Shown: one piece after another, positions 43,382 to 51,715 of the stretch | Position numbering within the stretch: the first letter of the stretch is position 1 | How the letters are laid out: each line of letters starts with the position of its first letter | Assembly (NCBI GenBank): GCA_017432615.1 | Contig: JAFRIV010000048.1 | Span: forward strand, 1 to 64,000 | Length of the DNA: 64,000 bases | Direction: 5' to 3' | DNA from: Oscillospiraceae bacterium | GTDB lineage: Bacteria; Bacillota; Clostridia; Oscillospirales; Oscillospiraceae | Made by a program: the position numbers and the translations under genes | The notes under the pieces: generated by a model | Told to the model about the DNA's origin: nothing | Databases searched by the model: none | Seen by the model: only the letters and a program-made list of their open reading frames with translations

Positions 43382-44083
43382 CTATCCTTTCTTTACCGCC
43401 TGGATTCCTCCAAGGAACATTACGATCCAGCCGAAGCTCTCAAAGCCCGACGAAAGACCGTTGAAGGGCAGCGGAAGAATCCATTCCAGCAGAAATCCAA
43501 TCCCGGCGATCAACAGCGGAGCCGCCAGTACCCAGATCTTTTTCAGCGGCAGCATGCCTCTCAAAACGAGCGCGATCCATCCGCCAGTGGAGGCGATCCC
43601 CAGCACAACAAACGATACCCAGTACGGGACGGCCTGCACCGCGTACGACCGATTCCATGCAGCAACTGCTCTCGCGGTATCGCCCTGTGCGGCTTCATAG
43701 ATGACGTTATAGTTGTGGATCAGCGTTCCGCAGGCCAGGTGGAAATAAATGAAAACCATACATCCCCAGATCAGTCCTGCGGTATAAACCTTCAGGAATC
43801 GTCTGTCCCATTTGTCGCTGCACTGAGAGAGCTTGTATTTCAGATATTCTATAAAACTCAGGGCGGCGATCGTATAGAAAGCCGTTCCGACCAAGCCTCC
43901 GATATTGGAAAGAGCAATGCGCCAGTCCGCGATCGTGAGCCAGCCGGAGGAGATCATAAAGGATACTGCCGTGCTGTCTTTTGGCTCAATCCCCATGCAG
44001 TAGTCGCCGATAATGCACAGGATCATAGCAGGAATGATCCACAGCATCCGTTTACATATCTTCGCGCGTTGTTCTGTTGTCAT
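43382..44083 (-). CDS. Multi-pass membrane protein, DUF6796-like (copy A)
   Basis: The 233-residue protein has about seven hydrophobic segments, with conserved-looking HLACGTLIHNY and ESFGWIVMFLGGIQA near the end. It parallels the protein at 40984-41598. GGAGGA lies upstream of the ATG, which sits in an ATGA overlap with a hydrolase remnant. It stands directly upstream of ATC-hydrolase-like copy A. Function unknown. Confidence 0.65.
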   Translation of the reverse strand: MTTEQRAKICKRMLWIIPAMILCIIGDYCMGIEPKDSTAVSFMISSGWLTIADWRIALSNIGGLVGTAFYTIAALSFIEYLKYKLSQCSDKWDRRFLKVYTAGLIWGCMVFIYFHLACGTLIHNYNVIYEAAQGDTARAVAAWNRSYAVQAVPYWVSFVVLGIASTGGWIALVLRGMLPLKKIWVLAAPLLIAGIGFLLEWILPLPFNGLSSGFESFGWIVMFLGGIQAVKKG

Positions 44084-44196
44084 ATTCCTTCCTCCGTTTC
44101 TTTCTTCGATTGCCGGTATACAGCTTCCACCTCTTTGATAATGCGTTCCGTGTTTTCGACGATCAAACTGCCGTGGCCTATGCCCTCAAAAATCAT
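44080..44196 (-). pseudogene. C-terminal fragment of an alpha/beta hydrolase
   Basis: The 38 codons IFEGIGHGSLIVENTERIIK and on look like the final strand, catalytic His loop (G-x-GHG) and last helix of an alpha/beta-hydrolase. No nucleophile elbow or rest of the domain is present upstream, where the reductase gene ends only 18 bases away. It is therefore a deletion remnant, still overlapping the next gene by ATGA. Confidence 0.6.
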
Positions 44197-44213
44197 GCAG
44201 GCGGATCACACTG

Positions 44214-45200
44214 TCATCCTTTTTGATATTGTTTACGAATGGCCTCCCATTCCGGCATTTGCACTTTCAGCGCGTTCCAGTTCGGCATGGGATAACCCGG
44301 ACTTCGGGCAATAATCTCCCCAAAAGCCTTATCCAACATTTCCATTTCTTCATAAGCGTTGCGGCAATGCTCGCAGGCAATCAGGTCACCAATGGTTTTG
44401 CTTTTCGCCATGACAAAATATATGAATTGCATCAGCATTCCCTTCACTCCCGGCAGATAGTATTGATCATCGTCTGCCGGCAAGGTCTGAATCCCCTGGT
44501 GCTTCAGCATTCCGAATGCTTCCCGGGAAGCGAGGCGCATCAGACTGCGCTGTGTGGCCGTGGACCTGGTTATATCTCCGCCGCAGGCATAGGCCAAATA
44601 TCCGATGGGCAGGATTGCCGCCAGATGGCTGATCAGGTAAGCCTCCATATCCGGCTGCCAGTTCAGCTTGTAACCGGTACCGCTGAAGATGAGCATAAGC
44701 TTTACTTTTGTCCTGGGATCCGGCTCACTGTGCAGGGCCCCGATATCCATCATTCCCGCCCCGGCTCTCTCACAGATGAGCAACCCGTTCTCTTTGTCCC
44801 GTTTTCCCGCGGTCACCTGAAAGCCAAACAGTACCTGCTTATCGCAGACAGTCTTTTCAAGGATCTCCTCCTGCATGGTTGCAGGAGTCATATTGTTCCC
44901 GACAAGAACGACGAGCGGAGCGTTGACCGCTGCAAGCGGCTCCAGGATCGCGCCGATTTTGTTGTATGGCATGACGGCAAAAACGGCGTCATATCGGTCA
45001 TCCTCTTTGATGCTGCCTATCACTTTCGGATGATCCAGTGTCTCTTTTCGCTGAAGGTGATGGCGGATCTTCAGCCCGTTGTGTTCCAGCTGCTCCTTCC
45101 ACTTTCCTCTCGCAAGTACGGTCACATCGTTTCCGGCCCTGCACAGCACATGCGTGAGATAGCTGCCGATCACCCCGGAGCCAAAAACCAGAATCTTCAT
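44214..45200 (-). CDS. Ketopantoate-reductase-family NAD(P)-dependent dehydrogenase
   Basis: The 328-residue protein starts with a Rossmann motif, ILVFGSGVIGSYLTHVLCRAGNDVTVLARG (G-x-G-x-x-G), and keeps the ApbA/PanE N-terminal layout with LVGNNMTP. The C-terminal domain is long and less typical, so the substrate need not be ketopantoate. GGAGGAAGG precedes the ATG. It is the first intact gene of the leftward cluster. True panE genes usually sit with panB or panC; none is here. Confidence 0.75.
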   Translation of the reverse strand: MKILVFGSGVIGSYLTHVLCRAGNDVTVLARGKWKEQLEHNGLKIRHHLQRKETLDHPKVIGSIKEDDRYDAVFAVMPYNKIGAILEPLAAVNAPLVVLVGNNMTPATMQEEILEKTVCDKQVLFGFQVTAGKRDKENGLLICERAGAGMMDIGALHSEPDPRTKVKLMLIFSGTGYKLNWQPDMEAYLISHLAAILPIGYLAYACGGDITRSTATQRSLMRLASREAFGMLKHQGIQTLPADDDQYYLPGVKGMLMQFIYFVMAKSKTIGDLIACEHCRNAYEEMEMLDKAFGEIIARSPGYPMPNWNALKVQMPEWEAIRKQYQKG

Positions 45201-45218
45201 TTTTCCTTCCTCCTTATC

Positions 45219-45411
45219 CTACCTCACCAGCGTGATCAGCCAGCCAACAAGAGCAGCCGGAATCAGTGCGAACACGATGCCGGGAAACAGCATGGCGATG
45301 TCGTGATTCCACACAGGAACATGTTCGTTGCTCTCTCGGCTGCTTAGTCTGTCCTCCGATAAGCTTCCCGATCTCCCTTGCCATAGGCTTTGCAAAGTCA
45401 TAGCCGCACAT
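45219..45411 (-). pseudogene. Frameshifted small membrane protein
   Basis: From the ATG at 45411 one frame reads MCGYDFAKPMAREIGKLIGG, then loses sense. The adjacent frame continues with SNEHVPVWNHDIAMLFPGIV and ALIPAALVGWLITLVR, a convincing C-terminal membrane segment, to a stop at 45219. A single-base indel near 45330 breaks the gene. It would be the first gene of the cluster; the operator at 45433-45448 lies 22 bases upstream. Confidence 0.65.
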
Positions 45412-45432
45412 GATCCACACCTCTTGAAAGCC

Positions 45433-45448
45433 GTTAGTTATAACTAAC
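45433..45448. promoter_or_regulatory. Operator-like palindrome GTTAGTTATAACTAAC
   Basis: This perfect 16-base palindrome lies 22 bases before the first start codon of the leftward cluster. It shares half-sites with the tetR and exporter operators and is nearly the same as 28676-28691, including the right flank. A weaker relative, GTTAATGATCTCTAAC, lies at 45746-45761. Confidence 0.7.
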
Positions 45449-45525
45449 CTATATGCATAAAAATAGTCTTCCCTCTGTTTTCGGGCATTCATCCGCAGGA
45501 GAGTGTTTTGACTTCGCACCAGGAG

Positions 45526-45681
45526 TTAGACACTCCGGTTTTCAACGTTTTCCGAAATTCTCCTGGAATGACCGAAACGCTCACAGCCGGGAATACGCCC
45601 ATTCAGAATATACTGATTTACCCAGCGGAGGGAAACGTCCCATTTGCAGACTGTCTCCTGAACTGACAGATATTCTTTCAA
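45526..45681 (-). CDS. Short excisionase-like helix-turn-helix protein
   Basis: This 51-residue frame starts with a TTG (AGAGGTG just upstream) and reads MKEYLSVQETVCKWDVSLRW, then VNQYILNGRIPGCERFGHSR. It is a clear match in pattern to the small winged helix-turn-helix (MerR/excisionase-like) proteins with Y-L-S-V-Q-E...W-x-V-S-x-R-W-V...G-R-I-P-G. It is shorter than the usual 65-90 residues and ends early, so it may be a truncated remnant. It lies at the tRNA-Ser end of the island. Confidence 0.65.
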   Translation of the reverse strand: MKEYLSVQETVCKWDVSLRWVNQYILNGRIPGCERFGHSRRISENVENRSV

Positions 45682-46085
45682 ATTGCACCTCTTACTTTAC
45701 ATCAGTAATACCATTCTCATTTGATGAGAAAAGAAACAGGCGTTGGTTAATGATCTCTAACCCACGCTTATATTATATTCCATTTTTTGCATAAATCAAG
45801 ACAAAAATTGAAAAACCTGAATCAAAGGAAGGAAATGCTTACTCAGCTAATAATTCGACTGTTTTATTCTCTCCCTCAAGGCCCAGAGCCTGATAACTCG
45901 CTGAACCGCTTACCGTGCTTTCTTCAACTACCAATTCGGCGTGATAGGTTACGAAAAGGCTTTATGATGCTGTTTCCCTATGCGTTCGATAGCAGCCTTT
46001 GTTTTAATAAACCCCGTATTCTTATACGTCATCTTTTACCATTTTCCGGTGAAAACGCTGAAATACAGTAAAGTGAAAAAAACTT
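45682..46085. other. Intergenic stretch, probable decayed sequence
   Basis: These 400 bases between the helix-turn-helix gene and the tRNA-Ser terminator hold no frame with a ribosome site. A minus-strand run (YKNTGFIKTKAAIERIGKQH, near 45960-46030) looks protein-like but is interrupted by stops and cannot be assigned. Confidence 0.45.
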
Positions 46086-46133
46086 ATAAAAAAGTTCTCG
46101 ATTTTGCCATTTTTTGGCAATTTCGAGAACTTT
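46086..46133 (-). terminator. tRNA-Ser terminator
   Basis: AAAAGTTCTCGA pairs with TCGAGAACTTTT through an inner TTGCCA/TGGCAA stem, and a T-run follows on the minus strand. It starts directly after the encoded CCA. Confidence 0.9.
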
Positions 46134-46225
46134 TGGCGCAGTAGGAGAGATTTGAACTCTCGCGTGCTTTTTACACACCTACTCCCTTAGCAGGGGAGCC
46201 CCTTCGGCCTCTTGGGTACTACTGC
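46134..46225 (-). tRNA. tRNA-Ser (GCT)
   Basis: This complete 92-base type II tRNA has acceptor GCAGTAG/CTACTGC, anticodon stem CTCCC/GGGAG with loop CTGCTAA (anticodon GCT, decoding AGC/AGU), a long variable arm, T-arm GAGAG-TTCAAAT-CTCTC, discriminator G and encoded CCA. It has its own promoter and terminator and lies at the right edge of the island. Confidence 0.97.
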
Positions 46226-46238
46226 AAGCCGCTATGGT

Positions 46239-46267
46239 AGAATAGCACATCCAACTGCCGATGTCAA
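46239..46267 (-). promoter_or_regulatory. tRNA-Ser promoter
   Basis: On the minus strand, TTGACA (46262-46267) and TATTCT (46239-46244) are spaced by 17 bases, 14 bases before the tRNA 5' end, between divIB and the tRNA. Confidence 0.8.
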
Positions 46268-46280
46268 GGAAAAAGTGCAC

Positions 46281-47060
46281 TTAATACGGGATAAAATGGA
46301 CTGTGGAGGCATCTGTTACATCAATGATGCCGATATCCCCTGCCTTGAGCTGGCTGATTGCCGAAAGAACCATGGAAAACTTATGCTCGGTGGCATAAGG
46401 GTCTCCCAGCTTTATGATGTAATTATCGCCATAATTGAACTGCACATTGTTTGTGCTGGAAAAATCTATTTTCTGGACTTCGTCAGTTATGCCGCGTTCC
46501 ACGATCTGATACAGCACCGATTTGAGATATTCAATGGTACGTTCGTCATGATCTTCGGTCTGAAGCGTTTCGTTGATAAAGATCGTACCCGGTTTCAGAC
46601 CAACAATAGGAATCAGCTGCGCCTCTTCCCCTTCCGCCGCTTTACCAAGCACCTTGCATTTTTCATCAAAGGTCCAAAGCTCGCTGCCGAGCTTCAGATA
46701 AGCAACCGCCGCGTTCTCCGTCACGCGGATCACCACACGGTCAGGCAAAGCACGTTCCAGAGAAACCTCCTGAATATAGGGCAATTTGGCAAATACCCGC
46801 GTTATTGCCGCAAAACGGTCAAAGAAGAAGAGATTATCGCCCTGCTCAATATCAATGGCGTTGATAATTTCGGAGGCTGTATAATGCGAATTCCCTACAA
46901 CCTGGATGTTTTCCACCCGGAAGCTCACCGACATCAGGAAGATTACCGCCACCACGATGACTGCAAACGTCAGCGGCCCGCTGAATGCGCTGACATGTTT
47001 ACGAGGCGCCATGTATTCGCTTTCCTCTTTATTCTTTTGTTTTCCTAAAAGAGAACTCAC
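46281..47060 (-). CDS. divIB: Cell-division protein DivIB/FtsQ
   Basis: The 259-residue protein has a short cytoplasmic tail, one membrane segment (about 32-52) and a POTRA domain: VENIQVVGNSHYTASEIINA, followed by the beta domain with LPDRVVIRVTENAAVAYLK. It bridges early and late divisome proteins. GGAGGAG lies 8 bases before the GTG at 47060; an internal ATG (17th codon) is a weaker choice. It is the last gene of the reduced dcw cluster. Confidence 0.88.
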   Translation of the reverse strand: MSSLLGKQKNKEESEYMAPRKHVSAFSGPLTFAVIVVAVIFLMSVSFRVENIQVVGNSHYTASEIINAIDIEQGDNLFFFDRFAAITRVFAKLPYIQEVSLERALPDRVVIRVTENAAVAYLKLGSELWTFDEKCKVLGKAAEGEEAQLIPIVGLKPGTIFINETLQTEDHDERTIEYLKSVLYQIVERGITDEVQKIDFSSTNNVQFNYGDNYIIKLGDPYATEHKFSMVLSAISQLKAGDIGIIDVTDASTVHFIPY

Positions 47061-47080
47061 CCGGTGTCTCCTCCAAAAAA

Positions 47081-48202
47081 CTAAGTGTGAGATACGATAG
47101 AGAGAATATGATCCGCAATGCGTTCCGCCGCATTTTCATAAGAAAGGGCAGACATATTGCTGCCCATCCGCTCACAGAGGGAGCGATCCTCCAGAAGAGC
47201 ACAAATATCGGAGTACAGGCTTTCTGCCGTAAACTGCCCTTCCAACAGGACTTTCGCACCGCCTGCATTCTCCAGAACACGGGCATTTTTCTCCTGGTGA
47301 TTGTTGGTAACATTGGGCGATGGAACAAGGATCGCCGGTTTCCCCATAAATGTCAGTTCTGAAAGTGTTGACGCACCCGCCCGGCAGAGAATCAGGTCAG
47401 CAGCCGTCATCAGGCGCGCCATATCATGGATGTACTCCCGAATTTCCACTTTATGACGGGAATAGTCCGGTGTGGATGATTGCAGAGACTGCATAAACTT
47501 TTCGTAATACTGTTTTCCGGTACAGTGGACAAGATAAAATGCATCCGAACGGAGCAGCGGAATAAGAGAAATCATGATTTCATTCATGTGCCCCGCTCCC
47601 AGAGAACCCCAAACCGACACCACCAACTTCTCTTCTTCAGGGATACCGAGTTCCGCGCGGGCTGCAGCTTTTGTATACATGGAAAACTCTCTGCGAACAG
47701 GTGTACCGGTCACATGCACGCGGGAAGGGTCCGGATAGCGGGAAACGCATTCTTCAAACCCGACAAGAACGCTGTCCACCTCTCGGGCAAGCATCTTCGT
47801 CGTCAGCCCCGGAAAAGCATTGCTCTCGTGAATCACAGTGGGCAGGTGCAGAGCGTGAGCCGCACTTAGCACCGGATAACAGACATATCCGCCGGTACCG
47901 ATCACAACATCCGGGGAAAAGGACCGGATGATTTCTTTTGCCTTGCCTGTTGCCTGCACCACATTTTGAAGGGTATGGACATTGTGCTTCAGACCGGTAA
48001 AGGAGAGATCGCGGCTGAGATTGGTGATGCGGATTCCCTGAATAGAATACCCAGCCCGCGGGACGAGATCCATTTCCATTTTATCCTCTGCACCAATAAA
48101 AAGGATCTCACAGTCCGGCAGACGTTTTTCAAGCTGTGCTGCAACTGCCAGTGCAGGGTTGATATGCCCCGCGGTCCCCCCGCAGGTAAAGATAAACTTC
48201 AT
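47081..48202 (-). CDS. murG: UDP-GlcNAc:lipid I N-acetylglucosaminyltransferase MurG
   Basis: The 373-residue GT28 enzyme converts lipid I to lipid II at the inner membrane face. Motifs are FTCGGTAGHINPALA (N-terminal G-loop), VIGTGGYVCYP, HESNAFPGLTTKML, GSLGAGHMNE and the UDP-GlcNAc loop CRAGASTLSELTFMGKPAILVP. It has its own promoter inside the mraY terminator. Confidence 0.97.
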   Translation of the reverse strand: MKFIFTCGGTAGHINPALAVAAQLEKRLPDCEILFIGAEDKMEMDLVPRAGYSIQGIRITNLSRDLSFTGLKHNVHTLQNVVQATGKAKEIIRSFSPDVVIGTGGYVCYPVLSAAHALHLPTVIHESNAFPGLTTKMLAREVDSVLVGFEECVSRYPDPSRVHVTGTPVRREFSMYTKAAARAELGIPEEEKLVVSVWGSLGAGHMNEIMISLIPLLRSDAFYLVHCTGKQYYEKFMQSLQSSTPDYSRHKVEIREYIHDMARLMTAADLILCRAGASTLSELTFMGKPAILVPSPNVTNNHQEKNARVLENAGGAKVLLEGQFTAESLYSDICALLEDRSLCERMGSNMSALSYENAAERIADHILSIVSHT

Positions 48203-48258
48203 AATAACTCCGAATCTGGATTGACTGCATCAGTCTCAAAGTGACCGGCAGTAACTTT

Positions 48259-48298
48259 ATTATACAGGAAAAAACGGCGAGAGGCAACCTCTCGCCGT
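48259..48298 (-). promoter_or_regulatory. mraY terminator with the murG promoter embedded in it
   Basis: On the minus strand ACGGCGAGAGG-TTG-CCTCTCGCCGT is followed by T6, a strong terminator (48274-48298, tail to 48268) after mraY. The -35 box TTGCCT (48282-48287) lies in its loop and 3' arm, and TATAAT (48259-48264) follows after 17 bases. murG-divIB is thus insulated from, and started separately to, mraZ-mraY. Confidence 0.8.
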
Positions 48299-48315
48299 AT
48301 CGTTTTACGAAAACT

Positions 48316-49326
48316 TTACAGGTATCTCGGATAGACACCGAGGAATGAGATTATAGCAAACAAAAGCGAGACGCCGGTAAAAAGGAAGAACAGCTCCTTT
48401 TCCGACCATTTTTTCCCCGTCCAGCCGCCCATTTCCAGATGATGATGAAACGGAGCCATTTTAAAGACCCGCTTCCCGTGTGTCAGCTTAAAATAGCCGA
48501 TCTGAATTATGTCAGACAGCGTTTCTACAAGATAGACAAACCCGAGAGTGATCAGGATCAGAGGCATATCGTAAGCAAACGCAAGGCCGGCCAGTGCCCC
48601 GCCGAGAAACAGAGAGCCCGTATCCCCCATAAATACTTTCGCCGGATTGAAATTATAGAAAAGGAAACCGACCAGACCGCCCAGCAGCGCAGAGGCGAAC
48701 ACACCCAGTTCCGATAATCTGCCGCCTGCAAGATAGGTAACAGCGACAAAGAAAAGGAAGACCGGCAAAGAGGTGCCTGTGGCAAGCCCGTCGATCCCGT
48801 CGGTAATATTGACGGCATTGACCGTACCCACGATGATAAATGCGGAGAGCACAAAATAAAGCCACTTGGGAATATGCAGGTACCATTGGAAAAACGGCAC
48901 ATAAAGATCCGTGCTGATATAGCTGAAGCGTGCCATCAGCACTTCAAAAAGCAGAGATGCTGCCAGCTGAAGCAGAAATTTGTTTTGAGAGGTGAGACCG
49001 AGATTTTGCTTTTTCTTCAGCTTCTCCCAGTCATCCAGGAAACCGATGCAGCCGAACACCAGCGCAAAAACAAAAACATACAGATGCAGGAAATTACCCT
49101 GCAGCATTCCATGAAACCCCACCGTAAGCACGCCAAACAGGCAGGCCAGAATAAAAATAGCCCCGCCCATCGTCGGCGTACCGCTTTTTGACATATGCCA
49201 GACCGGCCCGTCTTCCTTGATCTCCTGCCCCACTTTCTGCCTTCGCAGCCATGGAATGTAGAATCTTCCGAAGGCAGTGGCAAAAAGCAAAGCAAGAATA
49301 AATGCCGTTATGATCCGTATGCTCAT
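48316..49326 (-). CDS. mraY: Phospho-N-acetylmuramoyl-pentapeptide transferase MraY
   Basis: This 336-residue, ten-segment membrane enzyme moves phospho-MurNAc-pentapeptide to undecaprenyl phosphate, making lipid I. Motifs include SGTPTMGGAIF, FIDDWEK-type GFLDDWEKLKKKQNLGL (catalytic DD), NAVNITDGIDGLATG and FMGDTGSLFLGGALAG, and MAPFHHHLE. It overlaps murE by 4 bases. Confidence 0.97.
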   Translation of the reverse strand: MSIRIITAFILALLFATAFGRFYIPWLRRQKVGQEIKEDGPVWHMSKSGTPTMGGAIFILACLFGVLTVGFHGMLQGNFLHLYVFVFALVFGCIGFLDDWEKLKKKQNLGLTSQNKFLLQLAASLLFEVLMARFSYISTDLYVPFFQWYLHIPKWLYFVLSAFIIVGTVNAVNITDGIDGLATGTSLPVFLFFVAVTYLAGGRLSELGVFASALLGGLVGFLFYNFNPAKVFMGDTGSLFLGGALAGLAFAYDMPLILITLGFVYLVETLSDIIQIGYFKLTHGKRVFKMAPFHHHLEMGGWTGKKWSEKELFFLFTGVSLLFAIISFLGVYPRYL

Positions 49327-50774
49327 AAAGTACTCTTCTCTTTCAGGTATTCCGCAACGATTTCACGTTCATCCATGTGATGCTTTGCATGCCCGATCAC
49401 CTGGTAATCCTCGTGACCCTTACCCGCGAGTAATATTACATCACCGGGACGAACATTGTCAAGGGCCCAGTGAATAGCCTCGATCCTGTCACAGATCGTG
49501 ACAACAGGGGTTTCGGAATCTTTTACTCCCCGGAGGATCTCGGAAATAATCAATTCAGGATCTTCCGTACGGGGATTGTCGCTGGTAACGATGACAAGGT
49601 CAGCGTACTGTGCAGCTACCTTGCCCATGATGGGGCGCTTTTTGCGGTCTCTGTCCCCGCCGCAGCCGAAAAGTACGATCAGCCTGCTGCGCGTCAGCGG
49701 ACGGAGTGTTTCCAATACATTCTGCAATGCGTCGGGTTTATGGGAATAATCGATGATCACAGAATAATCACCGTCTACAGGGACAGTCTCCACCCGGCCT
49801 TTGACCCCGACGGCACTTTTCAGGGCAGAAGCACATTCCTGAAGGGGCAACCCCTCCGCAATGCAGACAGAAAGAGCCGTGAGGGCATTGTGGACCGAAA
49901 ACAACCCCGGGATGGCAAGGGTTACCTCCGTCTTCTCTCCTTTGTATTCCGCCGTGAATGCAACCCCGGAAGCAGAAAGACGGATCTCTTCCGCCTGAAG
50001 ATCAGCCGGAACGTAGGCAGACGATGTAATCACGGGGCAGCGGCATCCGTCCAACATGAAAGCGGCATGCCCGTCGTCCAGATTGATACAAGCCCTGTCA
50101 CACATGGAAAAGAGCTTTCTTTTTTCAGATGCATAGGCTTCCATCGTGCCGTGCAGATCCAGATGATCCTGAGACAGATTGGTAAACGCTGCCGTTGAAA
50201 AATGAATGCCCGCAACACGCTCCATGGCGAGGGCATGGGAGGAGACTTCCATCACCACGTATCGGCAACCTTCCTCAGCCATACGGAAAAAGAGTTCGTG
50301 CAGTTCGCGGCTCTCCGGGGTGGTAAACTCCGTATGAACTTCCTTTTGCCCGATGCAGTTGCCGTTCGTACCAATCAGGGCAATCTTTTCTCCTTGCACG
50401 TATTCCAGAATATGTTTGATCAGATGTGTCGCAGTTGTCTTTCCGCTGGTTCCGGTAACCCCGATAATACGCATTCTGCGGGCAGGATAGCCGAAAAACG
50501 CAGCACTGACCAGTGCCAGCGCTTTTCTGGTATCGGCGACCTGGATAAAGGGGAATTCCCCCTCCGGCGCTTCTTCGCACAGAACCGCGGCAGCACCTGC
50601 TGCCAACGCTGCCGGAATAAAACGGTGCCCGTCAAAAGAAAGGCCGCGGATGGCGACAAACAGATCCCCCTTTTTTGTCACACGTGAATCGTAACTGATC
50701 CCGGTGATCTCGGTATCCGGATCTGCCGCTGAAAGAATAACCGGCATTTCGCCGATCAACTGTTTGAGTTTCAT
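49323..50774 (-). CDS. murE: UDP-MurNAc-tripeptide synthetase MurE
   Basis: The 483-residue ATP-dependent ligase adds the third residue to the peptidoglycan stem. GVTGTSGKTTATHL is the P-loop and TSDNPRTEDPE carries the DNPR motif typical of meso-diaminopimelate-adding enzymes, so the organism probably has DAP-type peptidoglycan. It follows rsmH after 5 bases and overlaps mraY. ftsL and the division transpeptidase gene, usual between rsmH and murE, are missing. Confidence 0.96.
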   Translation of the reverse strand: MKLKQLIGEMPVILSAADPDTEITGISYDSRVTKKGDLFVAIRGLSFDGHRFIPAALAAGAAAVLCEEAPEGEFPFIQVADTRKALALVSAAFFGYPARRMRIIGVTGTSGKTTATHLIKHILEYVQGEKIALIGTNGNCIGQKEVHTEFTTPESRELHELFFRMAEEGCRYVVMEVSSHALAMERVAGIHFSTAAFTNLSQDHLDLHGTMEAYASEKRKLFSMCDRACINLDDGHAAFMLDGCRCPVITSSAYVPADLQAEEIRLSASGVAFTAEYKGEKTEVTLAIPGLFSVHNALTALSVCIAEGLPLQECASALKSAVGVKGRVETVPVDGDYSVIIDYSHKPDALQNVLETLRPLTRSRLIVLFGCGGDRDRKKRPIMGKVAAQYADLVIVTSDNPRTEDPELIISEILRGVKDSETPVVTICDRIEAIHWALDNVRPGDVILLAGKGHEDYQVIGHAKHHMDEREIVAEYLKEKSTL

Positions 50775-50779
50775 TGGTA

Positions 50780-51715
50780 TTATACTCGCTCCGCAATTCT
50801 GAGTTTTGCGCTTCTTGCTCTCGGGTTGGCCGAAAGTTCCGCCTCAGAAGCCGTGATGGGCTTGCGCGTGATGCTCCTGAGCGTCTGTACGAACCCACAT
50901 GTACACACAGGAGCCTCACGAGGGCAGGTGCAGCCGTTCTCTCGCCGGGAAATCGATGTCTTTACGATTCGATCTTCCAGCGAATGAAAGCTGATTACAC
51001 AGAGCCTGCCGCCTTTCCGAAGGGCATCCGGTGCGGTTGCCATCATTTCCCGCACGGCATCCAGTTCCCCGTTAACCTCAATACGGATCGCCTGAAAACT
51101 GCGTTTGGCGGGATGCTGCTTCTCTCGCAGGGCAGAGGCAGGCATAGCCGAACGGATCACATCCACCAACGCAAAAGTGGTTTCAATGGGATGCGCCTGC
51201 CGCGTCTCTACAATGGCAGATGCGATCCGTCGTGCATATTTTTCTTCTCCGTATTCAAAGAGGATCCTGGTCAGATCCTCTTTTGAATAGTGATTGATAA
51301 TTTCATACGCGCTCAATGGAGCAGTGCTGTCCATACGCATATCCAACGGTGCATCCTGCATATAGGAAAAACCTCTCTCTGCATTGTCAAGCTGAGGAGA
51401 GGAAACGCCAAGATCAAAAAGCATCCCGTCTGCCGGACCAAGATGCAACTCTGCGAGAACTCTGGCAGCATGCCGAAAATCATCATGGACAAACGTTACA
51501 TGAGGAGCGAATTGTTCAAGCCGTTGCTTTCCGTATTCCAGAGCAAAAGGATCTTTATCGATACACACGAGGTGACCGGTCGTAAGGCGGGAGGCGATTT
51601 CAAATGAGTGCCCGCCCAAGCCGAGCGTGCCGTCCAGATAAAGGCCGGTAGGACGGATTTGGAGCCCCTCGATGCTTTCCTGAAGCAGGACGGAGATATG
51701 CTGCGCCGTTTCCAT
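50780..51715 (-). CDS. rsmH: 16S rRNA (cytosine1402-N4)-methyltransferase RsmH
   Basis: The 311-residue protein methylates C1402 in the decoding centre of 16S rRNA with SAM. Motifs are HISVLLQESIEGL, YLDGTLGLGGHS (motif I), GMLFDLGVSSPQLDNAERGFSYM, and PAKRSFQAIRIEVNGEL, VISFHSLEDRIVK. Its ATG overlaps the mraZ stop by one base (TGATG). Confidence 0.97.
   Translation of the reverse strand: METAQHISVLLQESIEGLQIRPTGLYLDGTLGLGGHSFEIASRLTTGHLVCIDKDPFALEYGKQRLEQFAPHVTFVHDDFRHAARVLAELHLGPADGMLFDLGVSSPQLDNAERGFSYMQDAPLDMRMDSTAPLSAYEIINHYSKEDLTRILFEYGEEKYARRIASAIVETRQAHPIETTFALVDVIRSAMPASALREKQHPAKRSFQAIRIEVNGELDAVREMMATAPDALRKGGRLCVISFHSLEDRIVKTSISRRENGCTCPREAPVCTCGFVQTLRSITRKPITASEAELSANPRARSAKLRIAERV

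Noticed and set aside
45787..46071. A 94-codon frame upstream of the tRNA-Ser terminator
   Set aside because: It has no start signal, no motif and low-quality composition.
46134..46225. Palindromic hairpins around the tRNA genes as possible CRISPR or insertion-sequence ends
   Set aside because: They are single terminators directly after tRNA 3' ends. No direct-repeat array, transposase or target duplication was seen anywhere in the window.
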